From: Cyathus striatus
Taxonomy: Eukaryota; Basidiomycota; Agaricomycetes; Agaricales; Nidulariaceae
Length of the DNA stretch: 64,000 bases
Assembly: GCA_025738555.1 (NCBI GenBank)
Contig: JAOVFP010000012.1
Span: 2,356,001-2,420,000, forward strand
Reading direction: 5' to 3'
The position numbers and the translations under genes were made by a program. This document shows, in pieces, positions 1 to 11,260 of this stretch; within the stretch, counting starts at the first letter, position 1, and each line of letters starts with the position of its first letter. The notes under the pieces were generated by a model that worked only from the letters and a program-made list of their open reading frames with translations, was not told the origin of the DNA and searched no databases.

Positions 1-450
1 CACTCCGCAGAAGGTGATGTCGATGGAACAAGACGATGAGCCTGGAACTTCAAATATTCCCACTAACTTTAGTTAGTAGGGTTATAGGGCTCGAGCTCGA
101 AATTCTTTGGCAGTAAATTACAATACATTTGTTCTTGTTTACATTCTCGGCATTTCGCCTTCTCTCTTGTTCAGCTTCGTTAAGATCTGTGCGGTCAACT
201 GTCGTTACTTGTATATATCCTTCTTAGTTATTGTCTGTGCGACGTGCATGGCAGTTATAATAAGTACTATAAATTTTCTTTGTTAGCTATAGTAGTATAA
301 GTGAATCTACTTATTCTCCTTGTGCGTAGTTAGTGGGCTTTGCCGGCGATAGCCGGCCTTATTTGTTATTCAAATCTCAAACTTGAAGTGGTAGTGAGAA
401 GCGTTTCCGACTTTCTATTTGTTTGGTTCTGGTTGTGATGGTAAATAATT
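1..450. repeat. Copy of the GFA-gene upstream region, split by an insert
   Basis: Bases 1-53 and 380-450 together match the sequence upstream of the GFA gene near 54447-54575 (shared blocks include tccgca, gtcgatggaac, gatgagcctggaactt and cgtttccgactttc). A 326-bp stretch interrupts this copy at 54-379. The gene itself would lie left of the window. It suggests a further copy of the GFA-kinesin locus outside the window. Confidence 0.6.
54..379. mobile_element. 326-bp insertion in the GFA-upstream copy
   Basis: Absent from the paralogous sequence at 54.5 kb. It is flanked by aacttcaa (46-53) and aacttgaa (380-387), which would be an imperfect 8-bp target-site duplication, as hAT elements make. 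I see no convincing terminal inverted repeats and no coding sequence. It could also be a solo repeat of another class. Confidence 0.35.
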
Positions 451-589
451 GACTAAGTAAGCAAATAAGATAAGAAACCGTCCAGCTTAGGCCGGGGCCT
501 TGGCTAAGTTGGCTTCGAAAATCGATTTGCTTCGTCTACCGACATAAGTCGCAACAGGTCAGGGTACAAACAGGATGGGAAACTTGGAT

Positions 590-1125
590 TACGGTGTCCG
601 GGAATCGCATGCACTTACTTTTTAATTCGTGTCAACGCTTGGCACTTGGCGCTCAATGTATCTTGTAAGCGAACCGATTATGAAAGTCTCAGCTTGCTTC
701 AAAACAGGCCGCAATTAGTATCGTTATAATAGTAGACCATTAATATGTAAGTATAATATATTATGATGGTGTCCTAAGGACTTCGTAAGTAGAGTGATAG
801 TGTCGATAGTGTCTGCAACTTTTATGTCCAAGTTATACTATCCCCCAAGAAATAAAAAAGAATCACTTACTTGACAACCCATTGAGTGATAGTGGATGAC
901 GAAGTAACTTGATTCTGTAATCAAACGAGAGGAAATGGCGAGTACAACTTAAGTGCAGAACTGGAGTATGTGCAGGGATTGGAGATTGGACAAATGTGGG
1001 ATCGAACCCGGGACCTCCTGAATAGTAAGCGAGCTATAATTACCCCGCCATATTAATAGCCCTGCTTTATTTATAGATTTTTGAATGTGATGCGTAGGCC
1101 GGACACATTCGTCGCAATATGAGGA
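590..1125 (+). repeat. Left terminal inverted repeat of the alpha-kinase transposon
   Basis: Pairs in inverted orientation with 6860-7396. Conserved blocks: 590-705 (tacggtgtccgggaatc ... ttggcactt ... aagcgaacc) and 975-1125 (a tRNA-like stretch, then catattaatag, tttatag, tgcgtagg, gtcgcaa). The sequence between the blocks is barely alignable by eye. Confidence 0.75.
975..1060 (-). other. tRNA-Ala-like sequence inside the left repeat
   Basis: On the minus strand it reads tatagctcgctta ... caggaggtcccgggttcgatccc, with a good Pol III B box (GGTTCGATCCC) and an alanine-type anticodon arm, but the D arm is shortened. It cannot fold as a full tRNA, so I call it a tRNA-derived sequence and not a gene. 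The mirror copy is at 6930-7005. Confidence 0.5.
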
Positions 1126-1331
1126 GCTTTTGATATGCTATGGATATGCGGATGTCTTATAAATTTAAAAATAATGACATCGGAATAATGCCTGTTGAGA
1201 CAACATTTCAATAACTAAGCATGAACATACTGATTGAGCTCGGAACAGCAGCCTAAGTATATTAAAGTACTAGCATACTACAAGTGGGCTGTAGGCTCAA
1301 AGTCTATTAACTATGGCATCGATGTCGTGAT

Positions 1332-2933
1332 TCATTCCGAAGTATATTGTTGAATATGATGGTTCACCATCTCCTTAAAAATTGACCACCCAACACGAGC
1401 ACTGAGCTTGGGTTTTCCAATACCAACATAGATATTCGTGCACGCCGCAACATTCTCAGGTGTTCCGAAGAGAAGGAGATCAGGTCTGTCATATTCATTA
1501 AGTAAATCATTTATGACTTCGTCTTCCGTCCTTATCAGACGATCTTTACCACCATGCCTTTCTGGCATCGAGTAAATATCAATGCGTCGGGCACCGCTCG
1601 GTAGGAGAATCTTCTTCTGGCTGCGAATGCGATGTGATTGATTTTCAATCCTGACCTCATTGAGACGTTCTTGTACAATTTGTCCCCATAGCCAGTATGA
1701 AATCATTCTAAAAATATCTATGAAATAAAGCAATACAGTTAAAGATGTAGTGTAAGCTTACGAATGAATATCATCAGATTCAACATATCCGGATGTGATC
1801 TTTCCAGAGTTATACTCATAAACGACATTTGCGAGCTCCTTTTCCCATAGTGGTCTCCATCCTCGTTCACGGGTGATGTTGTATGTGCTCTTTACAGTCC
1901 TGAAGGCCGGGAGTTGAGCTTCAGGTAAAAAGGGCTGAAACCGTTGTCTAATGATTTCAATATCAATAATTGACAAAACCGTTGTATACCATAAAAAAAA
2001 AAAGCTAACCTCATTGCTGTAACAAGAGAAATAAGCAATCCAAGTTCTGATCCTTTGTCTCCTGTTACAGTCAGGGGCATACCTATGACGCCAACATGAT
2101 AAGAATAAATAAATATAAATCTATAGAACTAACCTCCTTTCTCCTTGACAAGGCGAAGAAATATGATTGGTGGAATTTGCTGAATGCGTGCATTTGGCAT
2201 AGCAATTAGAGAGAGTTCCATGCGACTGAATTTATCAATAATTCCCCATATCGCTATACCCATACAATTCAGAAGCTTTTCATGTCCGTCAACACACCAT
2301 TCTTCATTTGGACCAATAGACCAAATTCCAGAATTATGAACCTTTCGAGTGCGTGGATGGCGAGCTTCAGTTGCCTCAGGATTCTGGTCTCGCCTAATAT
2401 TAAGAACTTCATCCCTGTTTTATAAAAATAAGTTATAGTATGAATGTGTAAAGTCTAGAGAAATACCTCGGAATGTGAATAGATTTATGTGCCAACTTTT
2501 CTTTAACTAAACGGCCTCCCCATCTTCCAGCTGGATCATCTTGTGTTACAAGATGAACTGCATGTTTCTTTTGATCTGCAGTAAGCCCATTGCGTCGTGC
2601 CGTGAGAATTCCCAACTCTTTCATATACTTCTGAACAGTACGAGGCCTGTATTATACATCAATATATAGCTTTATTAACATGCTAAGAACGACTTACGCA
2701 ATTTGGACTCCATGATCCTTCTTAATATGATCTGGAATATCTTTCAGAAAGATTCCTGAGTCAATATACTCTTGCAGTATCTCAGCTAAGTTGGGCAGTT
2801 CCTTGTCTGTTACGGAAATAATGAATTTGAGAAAGTTAACAAATTAAATGCTACACTTACAAATTGGGCGATCACGATGCTGGTTTGCACCATGAATGGG
2901 TATTTGCTGAATACGACGTTTCTTCCGAGACAT
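1332..2933 (-). CDS. Integrase-core DDE protein, probable transposase
   Basis: Seven exons (minus strand: 2933-2861, 2806-2698, 2646-2467, 2393-2134, 2082-2010, 1947-1762, 1707-1332) join in frame to about 418 residues with GT-AG introns. The N-terminal third has an HTH-like stretch (RTVQKYMKELG). Next come the integrase-fold signatures seen in a fungal and animal integrase-core family: NEEWCVDGHEKL followed by GIIDKFSRMELS (first Asp), then TVT-GDKGSE (second Asp) and TYNITRERGWRPLW (candidate Glu). The C-terminal part (GWSIFKEMV) also fits that family. Catalysis is inferred: the protein would cut and join DNA ends, here the surrounding terminal repeats. The exon 4 acceptor was set by the reading frame, because the upstream AG would run into a TAG. 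No lesion seen. Confidence 0.75.
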
Positions 2934-4036
2934 AACAGCACACAGATGTCGATGATTTGAACAAGTTTTGTTGACAGAATCTACATAAAATAATGGATTG
3001 TTAGTGAGTAATGAGTATCAAGCGACTGCATACATCTTACTCTGAGGTGAGGAAGAATTGTAGGATGAGTTACTAGAGAGGTTCTTGGGTATATTTTAAA
3101 ACGATGAGTTCTCCTCTTTTTTACACCAGGATAGGAAAGTGAGAGAAGACGTCGCTTAGTGGAAACCTTAGGTAATGTTTGAGTGATCAAATGATTGATA
3201 AAAAAAATTCACGAATGACTTATTGAATGCTGTATACCTTTCTGAGTGATAATTGAACATCTCCGACTCCTAGATGTCATTGGGATGTTGTGGCAATACG
3301 AAGTTAGTGTGGGTTGCTGTGGAGTGGCCGAGTGGGACACATGTCAATATTACGTGTTATAACAGTTATCTCCGAAGATAAGACAAGTCCACGTGACAAT
3401 AATGGAAAGTTGAATGTGAACAGCGCATCATCCTTACCCCAGTGTCCCACTCCAAGCCTCCTGGCCGTTTCTTGTTACATTGTATTAAGCACAGCAGATA
3501 CGCCACAATTACCTATCAGGTCAATTCAAACATAAAATTTTCATTAAAACAACTTCAGAAAATCCCTCTTCGCAACTGAAACACATGAAGCACACAAATT
3601 TGCATTGTTACATGCATTTGTCAAAGTTTTTTTTAATTCTATCTGATTTCCCTTTCGTTAACCGTACATTCTTCCCCTGACTTGTAAAAAAAATTGTAAC
3701 CGGCCACCTTAATTTCCGTCCTACAACCTACAATATATTCATGATTAAGCAGTCATTATTCTTTCTATTCAGCTATAAAGACTATTGGCTGTGCGGATTT
3801 TCAACTTCCAGCCTGACATTTATTTCTTCATATCGAAACCGTGCTCTCTGTACTTTCATCAAAGTTTATATCTTATCATTTATCTTTCAACCTCACTTAT
3901 AATCATTCTCATAATCATTCTCAGTGTCAGATTTCGATTTAAAACACTCCTAAAGTATACAATTTTACAGTATGTTCTTCACCTTTTTGATACTTGCCTA
4001 TTGCTGACCACCTGATTATTCAATATACTATAATAG
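2934..4036. promoter_or_regulatory. Divergent intergenic region between integrase and alpha-kinase genes
   Basis: 1.1 kb separating two divergent start codons, so it must hold both promoters. On the alpha-kinase side there is an AT-rich stretch with ctataaag (3771) and an inverted CCAAT (attgg, 3782), but these lie about 250 bases upstream of the start and are only suggestive. No convincing coding sequence was found inside. Confidence 0.4.
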
Positions 4037-6588
4037 ATGTCTTATTGCACTGGCTGTTCACAATTGTTTAGATTTTTGGAAGGTGAACGTTGTGAACTTT
4101 GTCAAGAATCTCCTCAAAATTCGATGCCTAAGACGGAATGGCCTACTTGCATTGACTGTGGTAGGCAGTTTGAGTTCTTAAAGGGTTCCCAGTGCGGTAG
4201 ATGTAAGGATCGTGATGATTCAAGATCTAGGCCTGCACCCTTGTCTGTCACCTCCACTACTGTTCCTCTCTCGCCTTCTTCAGAGCCCCAGGTTACAAAT
4301 CAGGATCTTCATCATGCAATGAAGAATCCGATAAATCCACGCACACACGGAACATCTCAAGCAGTTCCTTATTTTAACCCATACCAGCAAACCAATCAGC
4401 AACTAGATGAGAACGATGTAAGCATTTCAGTCTGATACTATTTATAGCATATTTCTTATTGGAATATAGCCACGGTTTCATAATGCACAGAATGTATTTC
4501 AAGACTATGAAAATGGATTCACCACTGCTATTCACAGGGCACCTCCTCAAACCAGGGTAGCAAAACCAAAATTTCGGAGTATAGAGTCTGGAACTACAAG
4601 GCCTTCTCCTCGAATTAATGTTGTAGTAAGTTTACGTTCTGATTACAATTCTCACCCTGCTTAACTCAATAATTCAGGTGCGAAGAATTTTCAATCGTCA
4701 TGATAAACGGATCATAACACCTTTTGATGCTCAAATGATCTCCTATGAGGAGACTCGGCTTTGGGCACTTATTGCAAGTGATATAATAGCCTGGCTAGAT
4801 GGTATATATAGTAAAGTGCATGGGCATCGCATTCGATCAGGGTTCAGTATATATGTATTTCAGTGATTTACTTATATGCTAATTGATTCTTTCCAGTGAT
4901 GATGTCTCACTTTGGTACACTAACGGCCGGTGCACACTCCATGCGATTTCAAGAGTTGAGGGTACAACCTTGAAAGAGTTATGGAGGGCTTCTATTTCGC
5001 AACCTGGTCTTTTGGTTTTAGCCAAACATATCAAAAATTTAACGCTTGAGCTGGATGCTTATGTTAACTACCCAGTAGATGTCGATGATACAGACTCCGA
5101 TGACATTAGTGATGTGAGTATCGCTTGAGTTCAGAATCTTATTCAGTATTTACTACTTGATATTTTATTAGGAATCCGTATACAATGGCCCGAAAAAACG
5201 CAAAGCAAAACAATATGTTACAGAGCCCAATGCCAGACTCAAATCTAATAAGCGTACATTGTTACTTTTTAATTCTAATACTCAACATTAGTAAGCTGTA
5301 AATTAAATTCAGGATCAAACACAATTGCAGAGTCAAGTTCTCGCGAATATCCGTCAAACGTCGTTTCAATGTCTGGCTCAAAGCCCAATGCAAATCAAGA
5401 AATTTTTATAGTTAATAAATTGACAGTTTCTCTTGTAGGATCACCAGCTAAAGGCATCTGGAATGAGTCCACGGAAAGTATGACCGTTCTTATTGACAAG
5501 GTATCATTCAGCTCTGGAAAGGCAAAAAATGCGTACAAAGTAAGTATTCCACATCAATCTTCCTCTGGGATTATTCCATTAAAGAATTGCGATGTTATAT
5601 GTAGCTGCGGTTTACACACTCCAGCACATACTACGCTGCAAAAACCTTTTTTGAAACCGGTTCATTCAGTACTCCATCCAATGAAGAAAACCTCCAGCAC
5701 TTAAAGGAAGAGCTAGTTCGGCAGCTCATTATTAAGGATGCCATATCCGATTTCAACAAGGTAGCGGAACAAGCTAACGTTGCAGTGCACGGTAAATTAC
5801 TTCTCCATAATATTTCATTTGATAATCGCTAACTGTTGGCATTTATAGACTTACAGGTCGCAGATTCATTTATACTTAAAGTATGCAAGGGGCAAGAAAC
5901 CGGTAAATGCTGGCTAGTTGACCGTCTCCTTGACTTCCGTAAAATGAGGAAGTTTTCTGGGACTAACGTCGCAGGTGAAAACCATGATTTTGCGGGAACA
6001 ACTTGTGATGCGTTTGCTCACTTCACGCTTGACTCTGGTGGCACGTTCGTACCAGTAGACATCCAAGGTGTGTACCATAAAGCCATATTTTGTCATAATT
6101 ATATACTGGATTGTACGTAACAGGAATCGACACAGAAGTCATGAAAGAAGGGCTTCGTTTTGCAAATATAATTACACTCTTCGATGTAATGGCTCACAGG
6201 TATATTTTTGTCGAACTCATTCATTTATTCTTTTCTGACTCGTTCAATTATAGTAAATTATACACTATGGGACTTGGCGATAGTGGTCCAGAAGGAATGA
6301 AAGTGTTCTGTAGGCAACATAAATGCAACAGAATCTGCAAAAAGCTTAAACTTACACCAACCATGAAACTGATTGATGATATCGACATTATTGATGATGA
6401 AGGTGATTTTATGTTTCACATATAATCAAACATAGACTAAATATAAATTATAATTTCTCTCAGCCCTTCAATCAGACTCCGGCAGCTCAGTGGACGAAGC
6501 TGACGAGCTTTTAGGTAGTGCCAGTGAGGATTATGATCAAAATGATCAGGTTGGCGGCGACTCGGGAAATAACTCGGAAGAGGTTTGA
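4037..6588 (+). CDS. Alpha-type protein kinase (MHCK/EF2K family) with N-terminal zinc ribbons
   Basis: Eleven exons (4037-4417, 4470-4625, 4678-4841, 4897-5113, 5172-5253, 5313-5539, 5605-5791, 5849-6067, 6124-6199, 6254-6402, 6464-6588) join in frame to 660 residues with no stop. Residues 1-57 hold two CxxC...CxxC zinc-ribbon motifs (CTGC/CELC and CIDC/CGRC). The middle is low-complexity. Residues from about 395 form an alpha-kinase domain: AAKTFF (likely ATP-binding Lys near 422), DAFAHFT, VPVDIQG (catalytic Asp loop), LFDVMAHS, a Gly-rich GLGDSGPEG, and the family's structural zinc module FCRQHKCNRICKKL near 590-603. The acidic Ser-rich tail ends SGNNSEEV. It would phosphorylate Ser/Thr, often in helical substrates; the substrate is unknown. 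It is divergent from the integrase-core gene inside the same inverted repeats, which makes it transposon cargo. All key residues look kept, so it may be active. Confidence 0.85.
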
Positions 6589-6859
6589 AAGGCCACTCCT
6601 TTTTTTAACTTCGTGCGACACATTAATATATGAAATATTAAGTTGTATACGTATCAACATCTGTAGAAATGACTTCTCTGTTTAGTTTGTTTCCACATAC
6701 TTTACTCCACGTTGTATACATGTCGGCATTTAATGAAAAGGTTCACATTAGTTGTTATTATCACATACATATCTGTGCTAGCCGGAACGTGCTACTACCT
6801 ATCGACTATTACAAACAATAGACCAACGACATGAATGAAATACCTCTTTGCGACGTCTG

Positions 6860-7396
6860 ACATAGGTCCTACGCATAGATCTTCCTTGCAATCAGAAAAG
6901 CTATAAATATAACAGAACTATTAATATGACAGCGTAATTATAGCTCGCTTAGCATTCAGCAGGTCGCGAGTTCAATCCCCATACAATCACCATAGTTCCT
7001 ACGAGTCCTCCCAGCTCCGGTTTCAATTACTGCTGAACCTCAATCTCAAAAATCCCATGACGACATCCAAATCTTTTGTGATTAAAATATAATGATCGGC
7101 TGGCACACTTAGCAATTTGATAAGACAGTATCATTTGCAGGATTACCAATTGGGGGTACCCTTATTCAATCAGTGATACATACAAGTACATAAATTTCTG
7201 TGCATTTACTCGCCTTTTACTTACTTAAAGACAACTCATAAACTCAGTAAGAACACGGTACCAGCTGTCCCAGAAGGAACACAGCGAACACTGAACGGTT
7301 CGTGATCGGTTCGCTTACAAATTAAAATTGAGAGCGCCAAGCGCCAAGTGTTGACACAAACTAAAAAGTAAGTGCATGCGATTCCCGGACACCGTA
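6860..7396 (-). repeat. Right terminal inverted repeat of the alpha-kinase transposon
   Basis: Mirror of 590-1125. The outer block (7290-7396) ends with the complement of tacggtgtccgggaatc; the inner block (6860-7003) holds the tRNA-like stretch and the gtcgcaa and tgcgtagg boxes in inverted order. The TTGGAT duplication follows directly at 7397-7402. Confidence 0.75.
6930..7005 (+). other. tRNA-Ala-like sequence inside the right repeat
   Basis: Reads tatagctcgcttagcattcagcaggtcgcgagttcaatcccc: an AGC anticodon context (gcttagcat) and a B box GAGTTCAATCC, with part of the D arm missing. Same element as 975-1060 in the opposite orientation. Not a functional tRNA by inspection. Confidence 0.5.
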
Positions 7397-7580
7397 TTGG
7401 ATTCTGAATTCTGACGATTATGGTAATCAAAGCGCGTTGGCACCTTTGAACGACCATTGAATGCAATTGAAATGACTTCAATCCGCCAGTGTCGGACCCC
7501 CTTCAAGTTTACGTTTCGAGCCTTTCTGCATCATCATAGCATCAAATTGGAAAATTCGTACGGGATTCCACCATATACTA

Positions 7581-8322
7581 CTGGATGACTTCCCGCAGCG
7601 TTTAGAAACCTAGATTAAATTTCTAAACGTCGTAAGCGAGATTGGCCGTGATGCCGTTGTCCAAATCGGCTCACTCTGACAGCTGATCTCAAAACTGACC
7701 TCTTTCTAGATAATAATCTGGAAGAGGCCCCCCCCCCTCTTCTAGTTCTAAACGCCCTCCTGTAAACGCATTTTCGTTCTCCGACGTCAAAATCCCTGCA
7801 GGGACGTATCATCTCAAGATTCGTACTATTGATACGGTGCTCCCCCTCCCCTCGTATGACATAGTCACAGTATAATTGGCGATGTGGTAGGCTCTATGTC
7901 ATGTTATCTTGTATACTTATTCATCACAATGACTCTCTGTGCAAACAACATATCATTACATACTTATTTTTGAGAGAATCGGTCCACAGTACTATTGAAC
8001 TTCTTGACTATGGGAGAGAATAGCACTTATACCAAAGAAAAGACTACATCAGACTAGCATGCACATATGTATTGTTTACTTTACAGAGCATCTGAGAGAT
8101 TCAGTCGTAAAAAGACGGATAGAAAGCAATGTCGTTGTGAATAAAAGAAAAGATAAACATGTGATAAGATTACAAAAGCGATGATGAAATTTAGAAACGA
8201 CATTGAAAGTCTGAGGGAAAATGTGCTATGGTTAGAAACGCAGACCTAGATTAGCCGAGCGCCACTCGCTTAACGTTTAGATAAATAATCTGCGTTTCTA
8301 AACCCTGCGGGAAGTCATCCAC
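7581..8322. mobile_element. 742-bp MITE of Tc1/mariner type
   Basis: Ends are inverted over about 55-60 bp ((c/g)tggatgacttcccgcag, tttagaaac, then tctaaacg ... taagcgag) and flanked by TA on both sides (7579-7580, 8323-8324). There is no transposase inside; a C-run sits at 7729-7737. The TA duplication and short length suggest a non-autonomous Tc1/mariner element. Confidence 0.6.
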
Positions 8323-8388
8323 TAATTGATAAAGAGAAAGCGGATGTCATACACCCCAACGCCCTGAAGTCACCGTCTTCACGCCTAC

Positions 8389-8619
8389 TTAAGAACAACT
8401 CAGCGTTATCTGACAAGCCTGTCTCATTTCCAACAGCTCATAATCTCCCCTCTTCAAAAACTCATGAACCTCATAAAACTTCCCATCAGGAATTTCGAGC
8501 ACATTATCCTTCCCCTCTTTCGCTGTGAACCCCACAACATCGGGTAGAACATGGTCAGAATTGTCTGAGCTAGTATGTCCATCTAAGGAAAGCTTATGGT
8601 AGTTTTTGTGGACTACCAC
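8389..8619 (-). CDS. Short open reading frame of unknown function
   Basis: 76 codons, hydrophilic and charged (stretch FYEVHEFLKRGDYELLEM), with no motif I recognise. It lies just downstream, same strand, of the secreted-protein remnant at 8767-8961 and could be a later exon of that gene, but I could not build a convincing splice. It may be chance. Confidence 0.2.
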   Translation of the reverse strand: MVVHKNYHKLSLDGHTSSDNSDHVLPDVVGFTAKEGKDNVLEIPDGKFYEVHEFLKRGDYELLEMRQACQITLSCS

Positions 8620-8766
8620 TGGTTAATGACGCTCGGTCTGCACAAAGTACTTGTAGCTGTATTTTAAATTCACCCGTAATGAAGAAAAGAATACACTTAC
8701 AAGATGATTCAGCAATAGCACCATACTAGACGCAACGTATCGTGCAGCTTCGTACGAGCAGCCTAT

Positions 8767-8961
8767 CTACATCGATGTTGTTAGCATACCGAAGTATTTG
8801 ACCGACCATCCGTACATCGAGTCGGCGGGCCAGATGCAAGAGTGTCCATCTGCTATATTGGAGCAGCAGAAGAACGAGCCTTCGCATCCATGGGAGCTGA
8901 ATGCGTAGATGTCTGCTGCAGGTGCGGTTGAAGCGAAGAGTGCAGTGAGGACGAGGTGCAC
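8767..8961 (-). pseudogene. Small cysteine-rich secreted protein, start codon missing
   Basis: The minus strand encodes a hydrophobic leader (HLVLTALFASTAPAAD) and a short Cys-rich stretch (GCEGSFFCCS ... CIWPADS). It aligns with the intact small protein at 13889-14044 (GSYGCCYG ... CYWPSSPG). At the place of that protein's ATG this copy has no ATG; the first usable triplet is GTG. The frame also runs on past the paralog's stop. Probably a decayed paralog, possibly an exon of a longer gene. Confidence 0.45.
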
Positions 8962-9012
8962 TGTTGTAAGGTGATTTTTCTGATCTCTGATAAATTTGGT
9001 GTCTTAAATACT

Positions 9013-9033
9013 TTTCTCTCTCTCTCTCTCTCT
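9013..9033 (+). repeat. TC dinucleotide microsatellite
   Basis: About 10 TC units upstream of the small-protein remnant; a pyrimidine tract of this kind is common in fungal promoters. Confidence 0.8.
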
Positions 9034-9034
9034 A

Positions 9035-9779
9035 GCTGCGTCAGCTCTTGAAAACATTTTTATTCAAGTGAGATATCCCTTTGGCTAAGTAAGACATGTC
9101 TGTCGTAATGATGAATACTGCACGGATTGAATTGAATAATCTCTTGACTTCAGGATGTAATAACACATGATCTGCCACATGCAGTATGAGCTCCACTATT
9201 AGGACAATTTTTTACTTCATTTTATCTCAATGATGAACAGTAATAATGCCCTGGAATATCTATGAACATATCTAGCTCAACTTGTTTGTATAATTTATTT
9301 ACGAGGGCGATGACTCGGAGGTATTAGCAATCTCGAAGATACGACGTTCTGAATTAACACTGTGGGTTCAAATGTATTCATACATACAGGAACTATTTAA
9401 GATATTAGCATGAGTATCAGTATGAGTAAAACATACATGCCACAGTAAGTTGGTATAAGTAATTAATATTACAGTAATTAGTAATCAGAGGACCGACTCG
9501 GACATTGAATTGCTTGATATATAAAATAAGTTTTTTATCTAATGATGCAATCAAAGTCCATCTGTATAATAGTGAAGCTTAACAGGGCTCTGACTGAGAT
9601 TCAGAAAGGGTTGCAAAATTAAGGCGTGTCTTTTCGACCACGCCGAAATCTGAGCGTTCCCGGTACACGTTTCGAAAATTTAATCTGCAAATCAATCAGC
9701 AAATTTAACCCCGTTAGTTGAAGTTCGATACCATACATGATTACTGCATATGATAACAGTGAGTAATTAGACACATCAT
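9035..9779. other. Intergenic stretch, nothing recognised
   Basis: AT-rich sequence without a supportable open reading frame, clear repeat or RNA gene on either strand. Confidence 0.5.
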
Positions 9780-11260
9780 TACTTCACATAATTCCATGTC
9801 ACGTACATGTTGTAAACGCATATAACTGGTCCAAAACCATATGCACTGGTATCCTAATTTTGAAAAGGTTGCGACTGAGAATGGTGTTCAAGACAAAAAT
9901 ACACTTTGGATACTCACCAGAAAAACACATCATATGGCTTTACTAGAAACATTATCAGGTGGCAAATTTGAACCGTCGCCAACAGTAATCCGCGAGTGAC
10001 TGAGCCCACCAAGAGGTAGTTCAACAATTGAAGCAATCCATCACCATTTCTAGAAAGAACAACCCATCGACAAAATATGGATATATGTAATTGTGTATAC
10101 CGTACTTTAAAATTCCGGCCTTCGATTTCATTAAAGCGAAGGACAAGGTAATAGACACAATTATATCGGATCCAGCAGCGAAGCCATGAAAAAGGCTTAT
10201 AGGGACCTACGGAGGCATCATTTATAAACGCAAAAATGTCCCAACTAGCAGAAAACCTTACCTTCTTCTTCTCAAAGTATTGATGTGAAAATGGGTTGAC
10301 ATCGGACGAATCTATAACCGAAGCATCTTTTAAAGGATGAGGATAAGCTTCCTCCTTGAGATAAATTTCGTACATGCCGACAGCCCTATAATACCTAAGT
10401 AATCATTTATTTTTGAATCATAAAGTCCACATACCAAGCATAGTTACGCCCATCCCCACCTACATTTAGTTAGTGAGTGGAATTCATGTCTGCGATTTCC
10501 AAAATGATATATCTCACAACAATGGTCGGAACAAGCCACTTCTTCGTTACTGCATATACTATATCAAGAAGACGTGACAATATTTCAGTGAATTACTTAC
10601 AGAGGAAAATACGACTTGCAAAAAAGCAGTGAACTCTGAGCAATATATGTCAGCAGAATGTAACAGTACATGTCATAACTTACAGGAAGATTAAGGCTCC
10701 AGACACGCTAAATGTAGCGATGAATGTACTGAATATCTCGTCAACCGGGAGAGTGATTTAGAAACAGGAGTATAATACCCATCAGGTCTCTTTGAAATAC
10801 GATCGTTTGGATTATCTATTAACTAATAATCAATGATTAATGAGTTCAAGTCTGCATCACATTTTACGATGAGCAATTCCGCACCAGAATATCGTGAACT
10901 GTAATAATATTAATGCACGATGATATGATTGAGAGTGTTCTACATATTTGTTAACCAATGAAAATGTGCAAGATACGACTTACAAAATAAATGTCACAAA
11001 TAATCTTAACCCCATTCTGTCTTTGAAGCTACTGGTGAAGTAGTTCCCGCATTGATGTACGACAACTCCAAGGCACCTATGTAATACATAACCGATAATT
11101 ATTTCATCGTCCGTCCCCTGGAAAGATGGTAGTTTACGCACACCAAAGATACCACAAGACCTTATCCAAGGATAGAATATGGTCAATCGAAGCTCCAAGG
11201 CAATTATAATCAAAGACTCTTACCGTAGTACATCCCAACACCACTTCTCACAGAATTCAT
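9780..11260 (-). CDS. DUF6534-like multi-pass membrane protein (fragmentary model)
   Basis: Several short exons on the minus strand read like the DUF6534/DUF6533 seven-helix membrane family of basidiomycetes. Near 11080 there is GVVVHQCGNYFTSSFKDRMG, like the family's tail of helix 1; near 10640-10700 SVSGALIFL then VHCFFASRIFL; near 10540 KKWLVPTIVV; near 10110-10210 SLFHGFAAGSDIIVSITLSF; and near 9920-10040 LLQLLNYLLVGSVTRGLLLA, like the DUF6534 pair of C-terminal helices. The start is placed at the ATG at 11260, but exon joins are tentative and one or more frames may be broken. The family has no known function; it would sit in a membrane. Open frames that read across these exons are intron read-through. 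Confidence 0.45.

Larger units (their letters stand above)
590..7396. mobile_element. 6.8 kb DDE transposon carrying an alpha-kinase gene
   Basis: Both ends start TACGGTGTCCGGGAATC in inverted orientation (590 inward; 7396 inward on the other strand). They are flanked by a perfect 6-bp direct repeat TTGGAT (584-589 and 7397-7402), which reads as a target-site duplication. Inverted similarity recurs as an outer block (590-705 with 7290-7396) and an inner block (975-1125 with 6860-7003); the parts between have diverged. Inside lie only two genes, divergent and apparently intact: an integrase-core DDE protein, the likely transposase, and an alpha-kinase. I infer one mobile unit. The alternative is two genes that happen to lie inside an inverted segmental duplication, but the terminal position of the repeats and the 6-bp duplication argue against that. 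Confidence 0.75.

Noticed and set aside
975..1060. A functional tRNA-Ala gene
   Set aside because: Part of the D arm is missing and the stems do not close; only Pol III-like boxes remain.
9914..10375. A single 153-codon minus-strand protein
   Set aside because: It reads through likely introns; the homologous DUF6534-like helices lie in other frames across the same stretch.
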